Of a DNA stretch of 26,965 nt, positions 14,886 to 22,285 are shown piece after piece. Position 1 is the stretch's first letter; each line of letters opens with the position of its first letter. This DNA comes from JAFARZ01 sp035651595 (GTDB lineage: Bacteria > Actinomycetota > Actinomycetes > Streptosporangiales > Streptosporangiaceae), in NCBI GenBank assembly GCA_035651595.1, contig DASRFJ010000283.1:1-26965 (forward strand), given 5' to 3'. The notes beneath the pieces were generated by a model that was given only the letters and a program-made list of their open reading frames with translations, searched no databases and was not told where the DNA came from. The position numbers and the translations under genes were made by a program.

Positions 14886-15500
14886 ATGAGCAAGGTAAAG
14901 ACGTTTGATGCACACAACGGCATCCGGTGGGGCTACGGGCGGGTGAGCACGCGGGACCAGCAGACGGAGGCGCAGCACGACGCGCTGACGGCCGCGGGCA
15001 TCGACCCCAGGCACATCTACGTGGAGAAGGCCAGCACGCGCCTGGCGGTACGCCCGGAGCTTGAGAAGCTGCGGAAGATGCTGCGGCCCGGCGACGTGCT
15101 GGTGGTCACCAAGGTCGACCGGCTGGCGCGGTCGCTGCTTGACCTGATCGGCATCGCCGACGAACTCCGCAAGGAGGGCGTGGCGCTCGAGGTCCTGTCG
15201 GGCACGTTCAACCGCGACGACCCGATGGGAGAAGCGTTCTTCCAGATGACCGGCGTCTTCGCCCAGCTCGAGCGTGACCTGATCCGGCAGCGCACCATTG
15301 AAGGACTTGAGGCTGCCCGTGCCCGCGGCCGTGCAGGCGGACGCAGGCAGAAGCTCAGCGGCGCCCAGGAGAAAGAACTCCTGCGCATGGTCGCCGCGAA
15401 GGACCGGACTGTCGCCGAGGTCGGCGACGTCTTCGGCATCAGCCGTGAAGCGGTCTACGGCTACGTGCGCCGCGCCAGGGAGGCAGCAGCACGCGGGTAG
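14886..15500 (+). CDS. Serine recombinase (resolvase/invertase family)
   Basis: The 204-aa product has the small-serine-recombinase plan: GYGRVSTRDQQTEAQ with catalytic Ser21, VYVEKASTRLAVRPELEKLRKML-type core, TKVDRLARSLLDL, MGEAFFQMTGVFAQLERDLIRQRT (E helix) and a C-terminal HTH (VAEVGDVFGISREAVYGYV). It cuts and rejoins DNA through a 5'-phosphoserine link at a res-type site. I chose ATG at 14886; ATGs at 14877 and 14832 are in frame but add residues outside the family. No strong ribosome site is seen. It may resolve element multimers. Confidence 0.9.
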   Translation: MSKVKTFDAHNGIRWGYGRVSTRDQQTEAQHDALTAAGIDPRHIYVEKASTRLAVRPELEKLRKMLRPGDVLVVTKVDRLARSLLDLIGIADELRKEGVALEVLSGTFNRDDPMGEAFFQMTGVFAQLERDLIRQRTIEGLEAARARGRAGGRRQKLSGAQEKELLRMVAAKDRTVAEVGDVFGISREAVYGYVRRAREAAARG

Positions 15501-15558
15501 CAGAGGCACCCTGGGGCCTGCCTGTGGTCGTACCGCGCTCGCCGCGGTGAAGCAGGAT

Positions 15559-15574
15559 TCCCTCACGCGAGGGA
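15559..15574. terminator. Short hairpin after serine recombinase
   Basis: TCCCTC (15559-15564) pairs with GAGGGA (15569-15574) over loop ACGC. It is followed by ATTCT, so a weak terminator is plausible. Confidence 0.35.
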
Positions 15575-15658
15575 CATTCTGCAACGGCGGTGCAACAGAG
15601 TGAAACCAGGCTGGTCACGCCCGTACACTCCTCGTCTCCTGCGGGCGTCGTACCTGTC

Positions 15659-16024
15659 GTGAACAAGAACCTCCTGCAGGCCGCTCTCAGCACCGCGGCC
15701 CTCGCGGCCCTCACCGCATGCGGCTCCGGTACCAGTTCCTCCGTTACCCAGGTGCCCCAGCCCCCCTCTGCGTCCTCGGTGGCGCAGCAACTCGGCCTGA
15801 CCGGCTTCACCGACTGCGGCCCGGCGCCGACCGGAGGCGTGACCGATAGCGGGACCGGGCTCAAGGGCAGCGAGCGGATCGGCATCGACACCTTCCCGTC
15901 TCAGGATGTCCGTGACACCTGGATCAAGACCGCCGCCAAGCTCGGGGTAGTTCCCGCATGGGAAAGCGGGACATGGGTGGCTTACAAGGCGCTCACGCAG
16001 TCAGCGAAGGGATGCAACCGGTGA
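15659..16024 (+). CDS. Predicted lipoprotein, 121 aa
   Basis: The N-terminus VNKNLLQAALSTAALAALTACGSG is a lipoprotein signal with lipobox ALTAC (Cys21 as lipidated residue). The mature part has a Ser/Thr-rich linker (GTSSSVTQVPQPPSAS), then a small domain with FTDCGPAPTGGVTDSGTG and a final Cys (KGCNR), suggesting one disulphide. It would sit on the outer face of the membrane. The GTG at 15659 was chosen because it starts the signal; the in-frame codon at 15590 would bury it. Its stop overlaps the next GTG. Confidence 0.75.
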   Translation: MNKNLLQAALSTAALAALTACGSGTSSSVTQVPQPPSASSVAQQLGLTGFTDCGPAPTGGVTDSGTGLKGSERIGIDTFPSQDVRDTWIKTAAKLGVVPAWESGTWVAYKALTQSAKGCNR

Positions 16025-16422
16025 GGCGCAAGGGACTGTTCTTCGGTTCGGGTGCTGCTCTTGTCTGCGCGGCTCTAGTCTCGTGCAGCGCGTCGTCGGC
16101 GTCGTCCGCCGGCGCCTCCGACCCGGGCTCGGCCTCTGTGGCCGCGAAGGCGGCAACGTCTCCCTCGTGCACGCTCAAGACGACGTTCGACTACATCGTC
16201 CGCGACAGCAACCCCGGCGCGTCAGTCATGGCACAGGAGATCGGCAACGTCGACATCGTGAACTGCACCGACTCGCTGAGCAACTTCACCGCGACAGCCG
16301 GACAGGCATCGGGCGAGTGCACCACGATCGTGAAGGCGTCGGACAACCCCGGCTACGACGTGAAAGCAGTCCCGGCAGCGCCGCTGAAAGACGTGATCCA
16401 GTCAGCCGGGCCGGGGTGCTAG
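16021..16422 (+). CDS. Predicted lipoprotein, 133 aa
   Basis: Starts with GTG at 16021 overlapping the previous stop. The signal VRRKGLFFGSGAALVCAALVSC ends in lipobox ALVSC (Cys22). A Ser/Ala-rich linker precedes a domain with four more Cys (SCTLKTTFDYIVRDSN, VNCTDSL, GECTTIV, GPGC), so two disulphides are possible. The pair with the lipoprotein before it suggests a co-exported surface pair, for example in entry exclusion or envelope function; this is inference. Its TAG stop overlaps the stop of the convergent gene. Confidence 0.75.
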   Translation: MRRKGLFFGSGAALVCAALVSCSASSASSAGASDPGSASVAAKAATSPSCTLKTTFDYIVRDSNPGASVMAQEIGNVDIVNCTDSLSNFTATAGQASGECTTIVKASDNPGYDVKAVPAAPLKDVIQSAGPGC

Positions 16423-17024
16423 CTCGGGTCGGTGACGCTGCCCGGGATGGCCCGGCGCTCCTGCGCGTCCGCCAGGCGCAGCCTCCGCGCGAGCGCCCTC
16501 ATGACCTCGTCCCCGTCCCGGTCGATGCCCAGGTCGGCGAGCGCTCCCCTGAGCGCCTCGGCCGCGAGGTCGGCCTGCCGCTCGGTGAGCCTGACAACCC
16601 GCTCGTCGAGGTTCAGCCGCACCATGGCGATCAGGATGTGCGCGGCCCGGTCCATGGCGCGTTCCAGCAGCGCGACCTCCGCGCGCAGCTGCTCGCCGCC
16701 GCGGTGGTCCCGGTAGCGGACCGCCTCGAGCCGGTTCACCATCTCGCCTGCGACCCGCTCCCAGGCCAGGACACGGCCCGCGAGGTTCTGCAGCTCGGTC
16801 AGCGGGTCTTCCACCGGGACGACGTCCTGGCGGGCGAGCTCCGCGCGGGCCTCGAGGTCGACGCGCTCCGCCTCGGCCGCCCTGATCAGGTTCGGGGTGC
16901 CGCCGAGGTGCTTGCGGCATCGGCCGTAGCCCGGGTGCGAGGTGCCCCATCCGGCGGGCAGCGAGCACGTGCCGTCGCGGCCGTGGAGCTTCGCCCCGCA
17001 CTTGGGGCCGCCTCGCCTGGTCAT
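16419..17024 (-). CDS. Phage-type zinc-finger protein, 201 aa
   Basis: The N-terminus has the actinophage motif CGAKLHGRDGTCSLPAGWGTSHPGYGRCRKHLGG (Cys9, Cys18, Cys32, His35 by position), which probably binds one zinc. The rest is helical. Proteins with this finger are usually found beside small-terminase genes in actinophages, though their role is unclear. ATG at 17024 overlaps the preceding stop (ATGA). Its stop and that of the convergent lipoprotein share CTAG. Confidence 0.7.
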   Translation of the reverse strand: MTRRGGPKCGAKLHGRDGTCSLPAGWGTSHPGYGRCRKHLGGTPNLIRAAEAERVDLEARAELARQDVVPVEDPLTELQNLAGRVLAWERVAGEMVNRLEAVRYRDHRGGEQLRAEVALLERAMDRAAHILIAMVRLNLDERVVRLTERQADLAAEALRGALADLGIDRDGDEVMRALARRLRLADAQERRAIPGSVTDPS

Positions 17025-17476
17025 GTGCTGGCCTCCGGGGCGGCTTGGTCATGTGCTGCCTTGCGCTCGGCCTGCCGGGCTGCCCGGGTGGCCAGCTGCG
17101 CGGGGGTCCGCGGCCCGTAGCGGCGGTCGTGGCGGAGCTTGGGCGCGTCGGACTCCGGCGGGATCTTGCCCTCCATCACCAGGAAGAACAGGTCTCCTCG
17201 CGTGATGGCGTCCGGGGGGATGCCTAGGACGCGCGATGCGGTCACGAACCGTCGCACCTGCCATTCCGTCTGCTCGTGTCCCTGCCGCTCCCAAGCCGCG
17301 TCGAACGCGGCCGCGATCCTGGCCTCCCGGTAGCGGCGGAGCCCGGTTGCGCGGACCTGCGGGGCGCTCCCGCCGTGCGCCGAGCACACCTCGCAGCCGG
17401 TCACCGCGAACGCTGCGCAGGGCTCGCCGTTAGTGCGGCGGGCCTTACAGCGGCGCGCCAGGCGTTTCCGTGCCAC
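17021..17476 (-). CDS. Phage-type HGG zinc-finger protein, 151 aa
   Basis: GTG at 17476 follows GGGAGG at good spacing, which fixes the start; the longer frame to 17692 has no such site. The product begins with CKARRTNGEPCAAFAVTG followed by CEVCSAHGGSAPQVRATGL, the AHGGSAPQV motif typical of proteins next to actinophage terminases. The C-terminal half is basic. No terminase large subunit is found in the window, so the gene probably serves another DNA-binding role or is stranded phage cargo. Confidence 0.75.
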   Translation of the reverse strand: MARKRLARRCKARRTNGEPCAAFAVTGCEVCSAHGGSAPQVRATGLRRYREARIAAAFDAAWERQGHEQTEWQVRRFVTASRVLGIPPDAITRGDLFFLVMEGKIPPESDAPKLRHDRRYGPRTPAQLATRAARQAERKAAHDQAAPEAST

Positions 17477-17543
17477 AGGGCTGCCTCCCGGGGTTGCGAT
17501 GTGATGGGGCCGGTCCCATAGGTGCGGCGGTCCGCGAGGGTTG

Positions 17544-18158
17544 TCATGGCCGTCCCGGCCGCTCAAGGGCTTTCGCCGGGGTGGCCTGGCGGTTCGGTCT
17601 TGCGGCGGCGGACCTCGGCCCGCAGCTCGCGGAGCCGCTCGAGCCGGGCCTCGTACTCGGCGAGCGCGTTGTCGGCCTTGCTGGTCTCGCACAGTGCCGC
17701 GTACTCACCGGGTGTCCCGCGCGCGGCTTCCCAGGCGTCGTAAGCGGCTGCGCGGGCTTCGAGCAGCTGCATGTGCCCGGCGTTGATCTGGGCGCGGCTG
17801 GTGGCCCCGCCGTGGTGCCTGCAGACGGAGCCGCCGGGTATGGCGGGGGCTTTGCACCGGCCGCCGTTGCGGGTTTCGGCCTCGCACTGGCGGCGCCCTT
17901 TGCGTAGCCCGTGGATGCCTTCGGCCGTCCGGTCGGCGTTGGTGCGGAGGCGCGCGTGTCATGGGGTGCGCCTGTTTCGGGTGAACGCGTGTCCTGCTGG
18001 CGGCGGATTCCGTGGAGGGCGTCGATGAGGCGGGTTACCTCGGCGAGCGTGTGACGGGCCTGGGTGACGTCCTCGGCGGGGCTGTCCGGGTCGGCGAGGA
18101 CGGGGATAGCCGAGTGGAGGATCCGCTCGAAAGTGGCGGCGCGCTCGGCTGGGGTCAC
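17544..18158 (-). CDS. Unknown protein; only first ~66 residues look coding
   Basis: GTG at 18158 overlaps the preceding stop (GTGA) and begins VTPAERAATFERILHSAIPV, a helical domain up to about RRQQDTRSPETGAPHDTR. The same frame then runs open to 17544 through low-quality Pro/Ala/Thr sequence while the real coding signal switches to the overlapping HGG frame. So either this gene ended near 17960 before a frameshift, or it was the N-terminal half of one protein of about 196 aa. No function recognised. Confidence 0.5.
   Translation of the reverse strand: MTPAERAATFERILHSAIPVLADPDSPAEDVTQARHTLAEVTRLIDALHGIRRQQDTRSPETGAPHDTRASAPTPTGRPKASTGYAKGAASARPKPATAAGAKPPPYPAAPSAGTTAGPPAAPRSTPGTCSCSKPAQPLTTPGKPRAGHPVSTRHCARPARPTTRSPSTRPGSSGSASCGPRSAAARPNRQATPAKALERPGRP
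17563..17962 (-). pseudogene. HGG zinc-finger gene with start-proximal frameshift
   Basis: Reading minus-strand from 17958 down, the frame encodes CEAETRNGGRCKAPAIPGG, SVCRHHGGATSRAQINAG and a coiled-coil tail (ARLERLRELRAEVRRRK), a clear HGG family protein with GC-rich third positions. But this frame has no ATG, GTG, TTG or CTG after the stop at 17961-17959. An ATG at 17962 is one frame away. One extra base in the CGCGCGC tract (17950-17956) would explain it: removing one gives a start MTRRLRTNADRTAEG. Otherwise one missing base there would fuse it to the gene upstream. Sequencing error is also possible. Confidence 0.6.
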
Positions 18159-18532
18159 GGTTCCGCCCGCTCGACGGCCTTGCGCCATCCGGCGGGCGGT
18201 GGCCACGGGACGCCCCAGCGCTCGAGGGTGGCCTGGTCGAACCTGTAGCCGCCGTTGGGCAGCCGGCACTTCTCGATCTCCTCCGGGGGGACGCGCGGCA
18301 GCGACGCCAGTGCCGCCTGCTGCTCTTCGGTCAGGCGGGCGGCCTGCCGTCGGCGGCGGCGGACCATTGCCGCGGTCGCCCACCTGGAACCGTGGACCTC
18401 CCGGTCCTCGCCTGGGTCAGTGCACGGCTGGCCGGCCGTCGCGCCGCACTTCCTGCACGTGATCTCGGCCACGGCGATGGCGGTGACCTCCTTGGCTCTG
18501 TTCGGCCATGGCTTCCAGTGCGGCGGGGTCAT
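18155..18532 (-). CDS. Zinc-finger protein with phage/AICE-type motif
   Basis: The 125-aa product has CRKCGATAGQPCTDPGEDREVHGSRW (Cys, Cys, Cys and His as likely zinc ligands), a pattern common in small proteins of actinophages and plasmids. A basic stretch (RRRRRQAARLTEEQ) follows, then RLPNGGYRFDQATLERWGVP, which fits a short helix-turn-helix or clamp. ATG at 18532 overlaps the stop of a 13-codon frame with its own AAAGGA site, so it may be read by coupling. Confidence 0.7.
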   Translation of the reverse strand: MTPPHWKPWPNRAKEVTAIAVAEITCRKCGATAGQPCTDPGEDREVHGSRWATAAMVRRRRRQAARLTEEQQAALASLPRVPPEEIEKCRLPNGGYRFDQATLERWGVPWPPPAGWRKAVERAEP

Positions 18533-18570
18533 GCGGTGCGCTCGGCGCGGATCTGGGCCGGTTGGGTCAT
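18529..18570 (-). CDS. 13-codon coupled leader frame
   Basis: ATG at 18570 lies 8 bases after AAAGGA, encodes MTQPAQIRAERTA and stops overlapping the next ATG (18532). It shares a base with the stop of the frame before. It could be a leader that carries ribosomes into the zinc-finger gene. Nothing beyond the overlaps supports it. Confidence 0.35.
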   Translation of the reverse strand: MTQPAQIRAERTA

Positions 18571-18644
18571 CAGGTTGTCCTTTCGGTTGGGATGGTGTCG
18601 GCCTGCTCGGCGAGCGTCACGTTGGTGACCAACGTGTCGTTCAC
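18570..18644 (-). CDS. 24-codon coupled frame containing a 19-bp palindrome
   Basis: GTG at 18644 overlaps the preceding stop (GTGA) and the frame encodes VNDTLVTNVTLAEQADTIP then ends at 18570. A perfect 19-bp palindrome (18618-18636) lies inside it. The product resembles nothing I know. The dyad may be the true feature, as an operator or RNA hairpin. Confidence 0.35.
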   Translation of the reverse strand: MNDTLVTNVTLAEQADTIPTERTT

Positions 18645-18997
18645 GCGGCGCGCCCCGCATCCGGCACGACGCCGCAGGATGAGCCCCACCTGATCGCTGC
18701 CTCGGCGCACGTTTTGTGACACGCCCTGCGGTCGTACGGCTCGATCAGGAACGTCGAACGGCCGCACAGCGCGCACGGAGCGGCCTGGCTGAGGATCGGT
18801 TCGCGGCGCCAGTCGAGCCGGGATACCTCGCCGTTGTAGACGGCGAGGACCGACAGCACCTCGGGCTTGCGGTCGAGCAACGCCCGGACGAGCCGCTCAT
18901 GCTCGCGGGGGCCGCGAATCACAAGCCGGTCGTCTTTCTGCTCGATGTCGAGTTTGGCTTGGCGAGCCTGGGCGAGCAGCTCGATAAGGCCGGTCAT
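18641..18997 (-). CDS. TubC-docking-like domain plus zinc motif, 118 aa
   Basis: Residues about 1-52 (LIELLAQARQAKLDIEQKDD, RLVIRGPREHERLVRALLDR, KPEVLSVLA) resemble the TubC N-terminal docking domain fold found as a stand-alone protein in many mobile elements. The C-terminal part has CALCGRSTFLIEPYDRRACHKTCAEAA, a probable zinc site. ATG at 18997 overlaps the Rep stop (ATGA); an ATG at 19006 is possible. It likely works with Rep as a docking or replication accessory, inferred from coupling. Confidence 0.75.
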   Translation of the reverse strand: MTGLIELLAQARQAKLDIEQKDDRLVIRGPREHERLVRALLDRKPEVLSVLAVYNGEVSRLDWRREPILSQAAPCALCGRSTFLIEPYDRRACHKTCAEAAIRWGSSCGVVPDAGRAA

Positions 18998-21588
18998 GCC
19001 GACCACTCCTCGCCAGCCCAGAACTCGCCGTCGGCTGGCGGGACAGGGGGCCAGTCGTCCGGGTAGTCCTCAGATGATTGCCGGATTTCAGCGTCCGCAG
19101 CGTCCGCAGCGTCCGACGTGGTGTATTTGCGCTGTTCAGGTGCCGTTTTTGCTTCGGACGCTAGAGCGTGGCTAGTGTCCGCGCCAGCGTCCGCAGTGTC
19201 CGCAGGCCGCAAGGTGCGGACGCTGGGGCTCACGTTGCGGACGCTGGCGCCCGGCTTAGCGTCCGCACGTTGCTGCTGATCAAAGAGCGTTTCGGACGCT
19301 GTGGACGCTGCGGACGCTGTATTGCGAGAACTCTCAGGGGGTGGTTCGCTGGCGCGCTCGATCTTGTACCAGCGGGTCCGGTCGCGCCCCGTCGACCGGC
19401 CTTCGGTGACCTCGACTCCGATCTTCCGGAGTTCGGTCGCGATCCGCTTGAGCTTCCCGGCCGCCCGGGTCGCGTCCTTGGGCCAATCCTTCGGCCGCGG
19501 ATCCGGTGGCTTGATAGCGGCGAGCAGTTCCGTGGCAGTGCCTTGCCAGCCGTGATCGGCCATCCCGATCACGGCCCGTGCGAACGGGTCTCCGTCGATC
19601 ACATCAGCGGCGACGTTCTTGGTCGCGTTGAGGTAGTCCTTGAGCGTGGTCCATTCCTGCACCTTGTCGACGGCGGCCAGGATGCGGGCGAAGTCCGCCA
19701 TGCGCGGCATCTGCTTCAGGTCCACGCCCGGCAGCACGACTAGGACCCGCGCAAGCAGGTCAAGCAGGCTGGCGAGAATCGCGGGGCGTGACTCGGTGAA
19801 CGCGGCGCGGACCTCGGCTTCCGGGCGCCGCTTGGTGTCGAGGATGGGCTGCAGTTCGGCGATGAGGAGCCGCTCGGCCAGGTCCCCGGCAAGCGAGCCG
19901 GGGTCGATGCTGGTCATGATGATCGCCCGGCGGAAGGCGAGGACCGTCACGTCGTCATCCGAGTACAGGACACGGTCGACGTACCCGTCGCCGGTCACCG
20001 CCTTGCACAGCGTGTCCGACAGCCAGCCCGGGATCGTGCTGACGTTGTCGAGGGCGACCGCCCATGACGCTGACGCGGTGACCGCCCACTGCTTCATGTC
20101 GCGGGGCACCGACCGCAGCGGCGCAGGGGACGGGTCGATCAGGTCGACGAGCATCTGCGCGGTGCTCGACTTGGCGGACCCCTGCTCCCCGTGCAGCGCC
20201 ATGATCGGGTGCGGGATTTCCGGGATCAGTGCCGAGACGAGCCACGCGACGATCAGGCGGAACTCTTTCTCCTCCGTGTTCATGAGCTCGCGGAGCTTGT
20301 CAAGGCCGTCGCCGTCGCGGACCGGGTCGGGAATCGGCGACGTGAGGTTCGTCCGTCGGAACAGGACCGGCGAGCGAGGCTCGCGTGTCCAGCTATCCGG
20401 GCCCACCACCACGCACCGGCCGTCCGAGGCGCCGAGGTCGACGATGATCCGGTCCTCTTGGTGGGCGAGCCTCAGGTAGACAGGTTCCGGATCCTTGTCG
20501 GCGGCACGCCCGTCAAGGACGGTGAGCGCGTCCGCGAGGGCTGACGCGGAGGGGACGCGGCCGGCATATGCGTCGGCGTAGAGGCGGGCGAGCTGGGCGC
20601 GGAGCGCGCCTCTGCCGCGCAGCAGGACGGCGATGTTCGGGCCGGCTTTCTTCACGGCGTACGGGCGGCCATCGTCGGACATCAGCAGCCGGTAATGCTC
20701 TTCGGCGAGCTTTGCCAGGATGGCGGCCTGCGACGGTCCACGTCCGCTGTCGCCCTCGTCTTCCTGGGCGGAAGGCGCAGCCGCCACGGAATCTGCGGGG
20801 GGCAGCGGGACGAGGTCGCCAATCTCGAAGCCCGCGTCCAGGTGGTCGCTGACGTCCGCGTGCTCGCGGTCGACGGCGGGCAGCGTGATGACCACGCTCT
20901 TGGCTTTGCCGGTCAGGTCAGCGGCAGCAGCCTTGGCGTGGGCGATGCCTGTCGTGTCCCGGTCGGCGATGATCACAACGTCCGCGCCGCGCAAGACGTC
21001 GCCGTACTCCGGCCGCCATTTCGTCCGCTGGCCGTCAGATGCCCCGTCGAAGTTGCATGTCGCCGTATGCCCTTCGGCTGCCAGCCGGTCGGCGTCTTTC
21101 TCGCCTTCGACCACGAACACGGGGCGCCCGGCCCTGACGGCGGCGATCACCTCGGGCAGCCGGTACAGGACGCGGCGGGCGTCGCCGAGCTTGTAAGCCC
21201 AGCCGCCCTTGCCGTCCGGACGGCGTACGCCAAAATTCTTCGGTTCGTAGCGGAGCTTGGTGAACAGCAGTTCCCCGGCCTCGTCGGTGTAGCGGTACTG
21301 GGCCACCACGCGGCGCGGTGAGCGGTCCTTAGCCCGCTGCGGCTGCTCGAACAGGTCCGGCCAGCTGAGGCCCAAGGCAGCGAGCACGTCGCGCGTGTCG
21401 CATCCTGCCTGGCAGCAGAGCACCGCGCCGACGTCGCCCTGAGCAACCGAAAGGCTCGCCTTGCGGTCATCATGGCCGTCGGCGGGGCACTGGGCCATGT
21501 AGCTGCCCGTACCGTGCGGCTCGACGCGGCGCCCTTTCTCGCGCAGCGCCGACACCACGCGGGCGACGGCTGCACCCTGGGCGCTCAC
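18994..21588 (-). CDS. Replication initiator: Toprim primase-helicase
   Basis: The 864-aa product combines an N-terminal zinc site (Cys34, His39, Cys58/59, Cys63), a Toprim core (VFVVEGEKDADRLAAEG with Glu161; IIADRDTTG with Asp209 and Asp211) and a helicase ATPase with Walker A GEQGSAKSS (467-475) and Walker B VALDN (511-515). The C-terminal tail (about 745-864) is low-complexity. It should prime and unwind DNA at the element's origin. GTG at 21588 is supported by GAGGAG upstream and by GTGA overlap with the previous gene; the frame is open to 21801 but that extension overlaps it. The 3' end carries a heptamer array. Confidence 0.9.
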   Translation of the reverse strand: MSAQGAAVARVVSALREKGRRVEPHGTGSYMAQCPADGHDDRKASLSVAQGDVGAVLCCQAGCDTRDVLAALGLSWPDLFEQPQRAKDRSPRRVVAQYRYTDEAGELLFTKLRYEPKNFGVRRPDGKGGWAYKLGDARRVLYRLPEVIAAVRAGRPVFVVEGEKDADRLAAEGHTATCNFDGASDGQRTKWRPEYGDVLRGADVVIIADRDTTGIAHAKAAAADLTGKAKSVVITLPAVDREHADVSDHLDAGFEIGDLVPLPPADSVAAAPSAQEDEGDSGRGPSQAAILAKLAEEHYRLLMSDDGRPYAVKKAGPNIAVLLRGRGALRAQLARLYADAYAGRVPSASALADALTVLDGRAADKDPEPVYLRLAHQEDRIIVDLGASDGRCVVVGPDSWTREPRSPVLFRRTNLTSPIPDPVRDGDGLDKLRELMNTEEKEFRLIVAWLVSALIPEIPHPIMALHGEQGSAKSSTAQMLVDLIDPSPAPLRSVPRDMKQWAVTASASWAVALDNVSTIPGWLSDTLCKAVTGDGYVDRVLYSDDDVTVLAFRRAIIMTSIDPGSLAGDLAERLLIAELQPILDTKRRPEAEVRAAFTESRPAILASLLDLLARVLVVLPGVDLKQMPRMADFARILAAVDKVQEWTTLKDYLNATKNVAADVIDGDPFARAVIGMADHGWQGTATELLAAIKPPDPRPKDWPKDATRAAGKLKRIATELRKIGVEVTEGRSTGRDRTRWYKIERASEPPPESSRNTASAASTASETLFDQQQRADAKPGASVRNVSPSVRTLRPADTADAGADTSHALASEAKTAPEQRKYTTSDAADAADAEIRQSSEDYPDDWPPVPPADGEFWAGEEWSA
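19091..19317. repeat. Iteron-like GCGTCCG/CGGACGC array in the rep 3' end
   Basis: Ten perfect copies of GCGTCCG or its complement lie in 227 bases (19091, 19100, 19109, 19155, 19187, 19217, 19238, 19259, 19293 and 19311), plus three one-mismatch copies (19175, 19196, 19302). Both orientations are used. They fall in at least three reading frames of rep, giving ASA, SVR and DAAD-type peptides. Protein selection alone would keep one frame, so a DNA-binding role (iterons or operator) is likely. Confidence 0.65.
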
Positions 21589-21932
21589 CGGCCACTCCTC
21601 TGGGTGTAGGTCCGTGCGATCATGATCGCGATCCAGTGGCCGCATGGAAGGCGGCGCGTGCCGGTCACTCCGGCCAGTTCGGGGGAACGGCCGAGGTGCG
21701 GCGCGCCGCACACCGGGCAGGCTGCGAGGTAATGCCACCATGCGCGCCGGCCGGCCGGAACGAGCAGGGACACGCGGCATGTCACCGCGTCGCGCCGCCA
21801 CGAGCCGCGGCCTCGCCTTACACTGGCCTTAGTCGGTGATTCCTGCGGCTGGTCGGCTGCGGTGTCCGAGTTGTCTGGGCCGCCCTGGATTGGTGCTCCG
21901 GGGCGGCCTTGCTCGTTCTCAGGCTGCTTCAT
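21585..21932 (-). CDS. Cys-pair protein upstream of Rep, 115 aa
   Basis: ATG at 21932 overlaps the preceding gene's end and starts MKQPENEQGRPGAPIQGG, an unstructured region. The C-terminal half is globular: WHYLAACPVCGAPHLGRSPELAG followed by RLPCGHWIAIMIAR, which fits a Cys3-His zinc site. The stop overlaps the Rep start (GTGA at 21585-21588), so they are coupled and probably co-function. The frame extends to 22532 but only this part shows coding signal. Confidence 0.7.
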   Translation of the reverse strand: MKQPENEQGRPGAPIQGGPDNSDTAADQPQESPTKASVRRGRGSWRRDAVTCRVSLLVPAGRRAWWHYLAACPVCGAPHLGRSPELAGVTGTRRLPCGHWIAIMIARTYTQRSGR

Positions 21933-22164
21933 CGTCACCGCCGCCGAGCATGACCGCGGCCAGGTGCTGGCGCTGGCTGGGGGTGAGTGGCGGTGCGGCG
22001 GCGAAGATCTCAGATGCGAAGTTTTCGACGCGGACGACGGCACGCTGGCGCTGCAGGTCGTCGATGAGATCGAGATCGGGATTGCGCTTGCGGTGCTCGA
22101 TGGCGATCCGCTGGCGGAGAGAGTGCTCTTGCCGCTTACGGAGAGAGTGCTCCTGGTCGGCCAC
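21919..22164 (-). CDS. Small helical protein of rep operon, 81 aa
   Basis: GTG at 22164 follows AGGAG at good spacing. The product has a direct internal repeat (EHSLRKRQ / EHSLRQRI), an Arg-rich helix, and a C-terminal PPLTPSQRQHLAAVMLGG, a motif common in short proteins of actinomycete elements. Its end overlaps the next gene by 14 bases. It is the first gene downstream of a TATAAT box. Function unknown. Confidence 0.7.
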   Translation of the reverse strand: MADQEHSLRKRQEHSLRQRIAIEHRKRNPDLDLIDDLQRQRAVVRVENFASEIFAAAPPLTPSQRQHLAAVMLGGGDDEAA

Positions 22165-22265
22165 GGGAGGCTCCTAGGGCGTGAACTGTCACGCCCCCTC
22201 CCAAGGGGCTGCTCGGAGTGCCGTAGCGCACCCGCGGAACCGCCGCAGGGCCACTGGCAACGATG

Positions 22266-22271
22266 ATTATA
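22266..22271 (-). promoter_or_regulatory. TATAAT -10 box ahead of rep operon
   Basis: On the minus strand the perfect hexamer TATAAT occurs 14 bases after the stop of the 22286 gene, preceded by two TGTGAC units 9 bases apart. It stands out in a GC-rich setting. No clear -35 at 17 bases; the TGTGAC pair could be an activator or operator site. The transcript would start about 95 bases before the 22164 gene. Confidence 0.5.
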
Positions 22272-22285
22272 CAGAGTCACAGGCG

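Noticed and set aside
17705..17962. Arg/Pro-rich frame starting at ATG 17962
   Set aside because: Only the ATG is likely real; the frame it opens is out of phase with the HGG protein.
21589..21801. 71-codon N-terminal extension of Rep
   Set aside because: It lies within the upstream Cys-pair gene; GTG at 21588 has a ribosome site and GTGA coupling.
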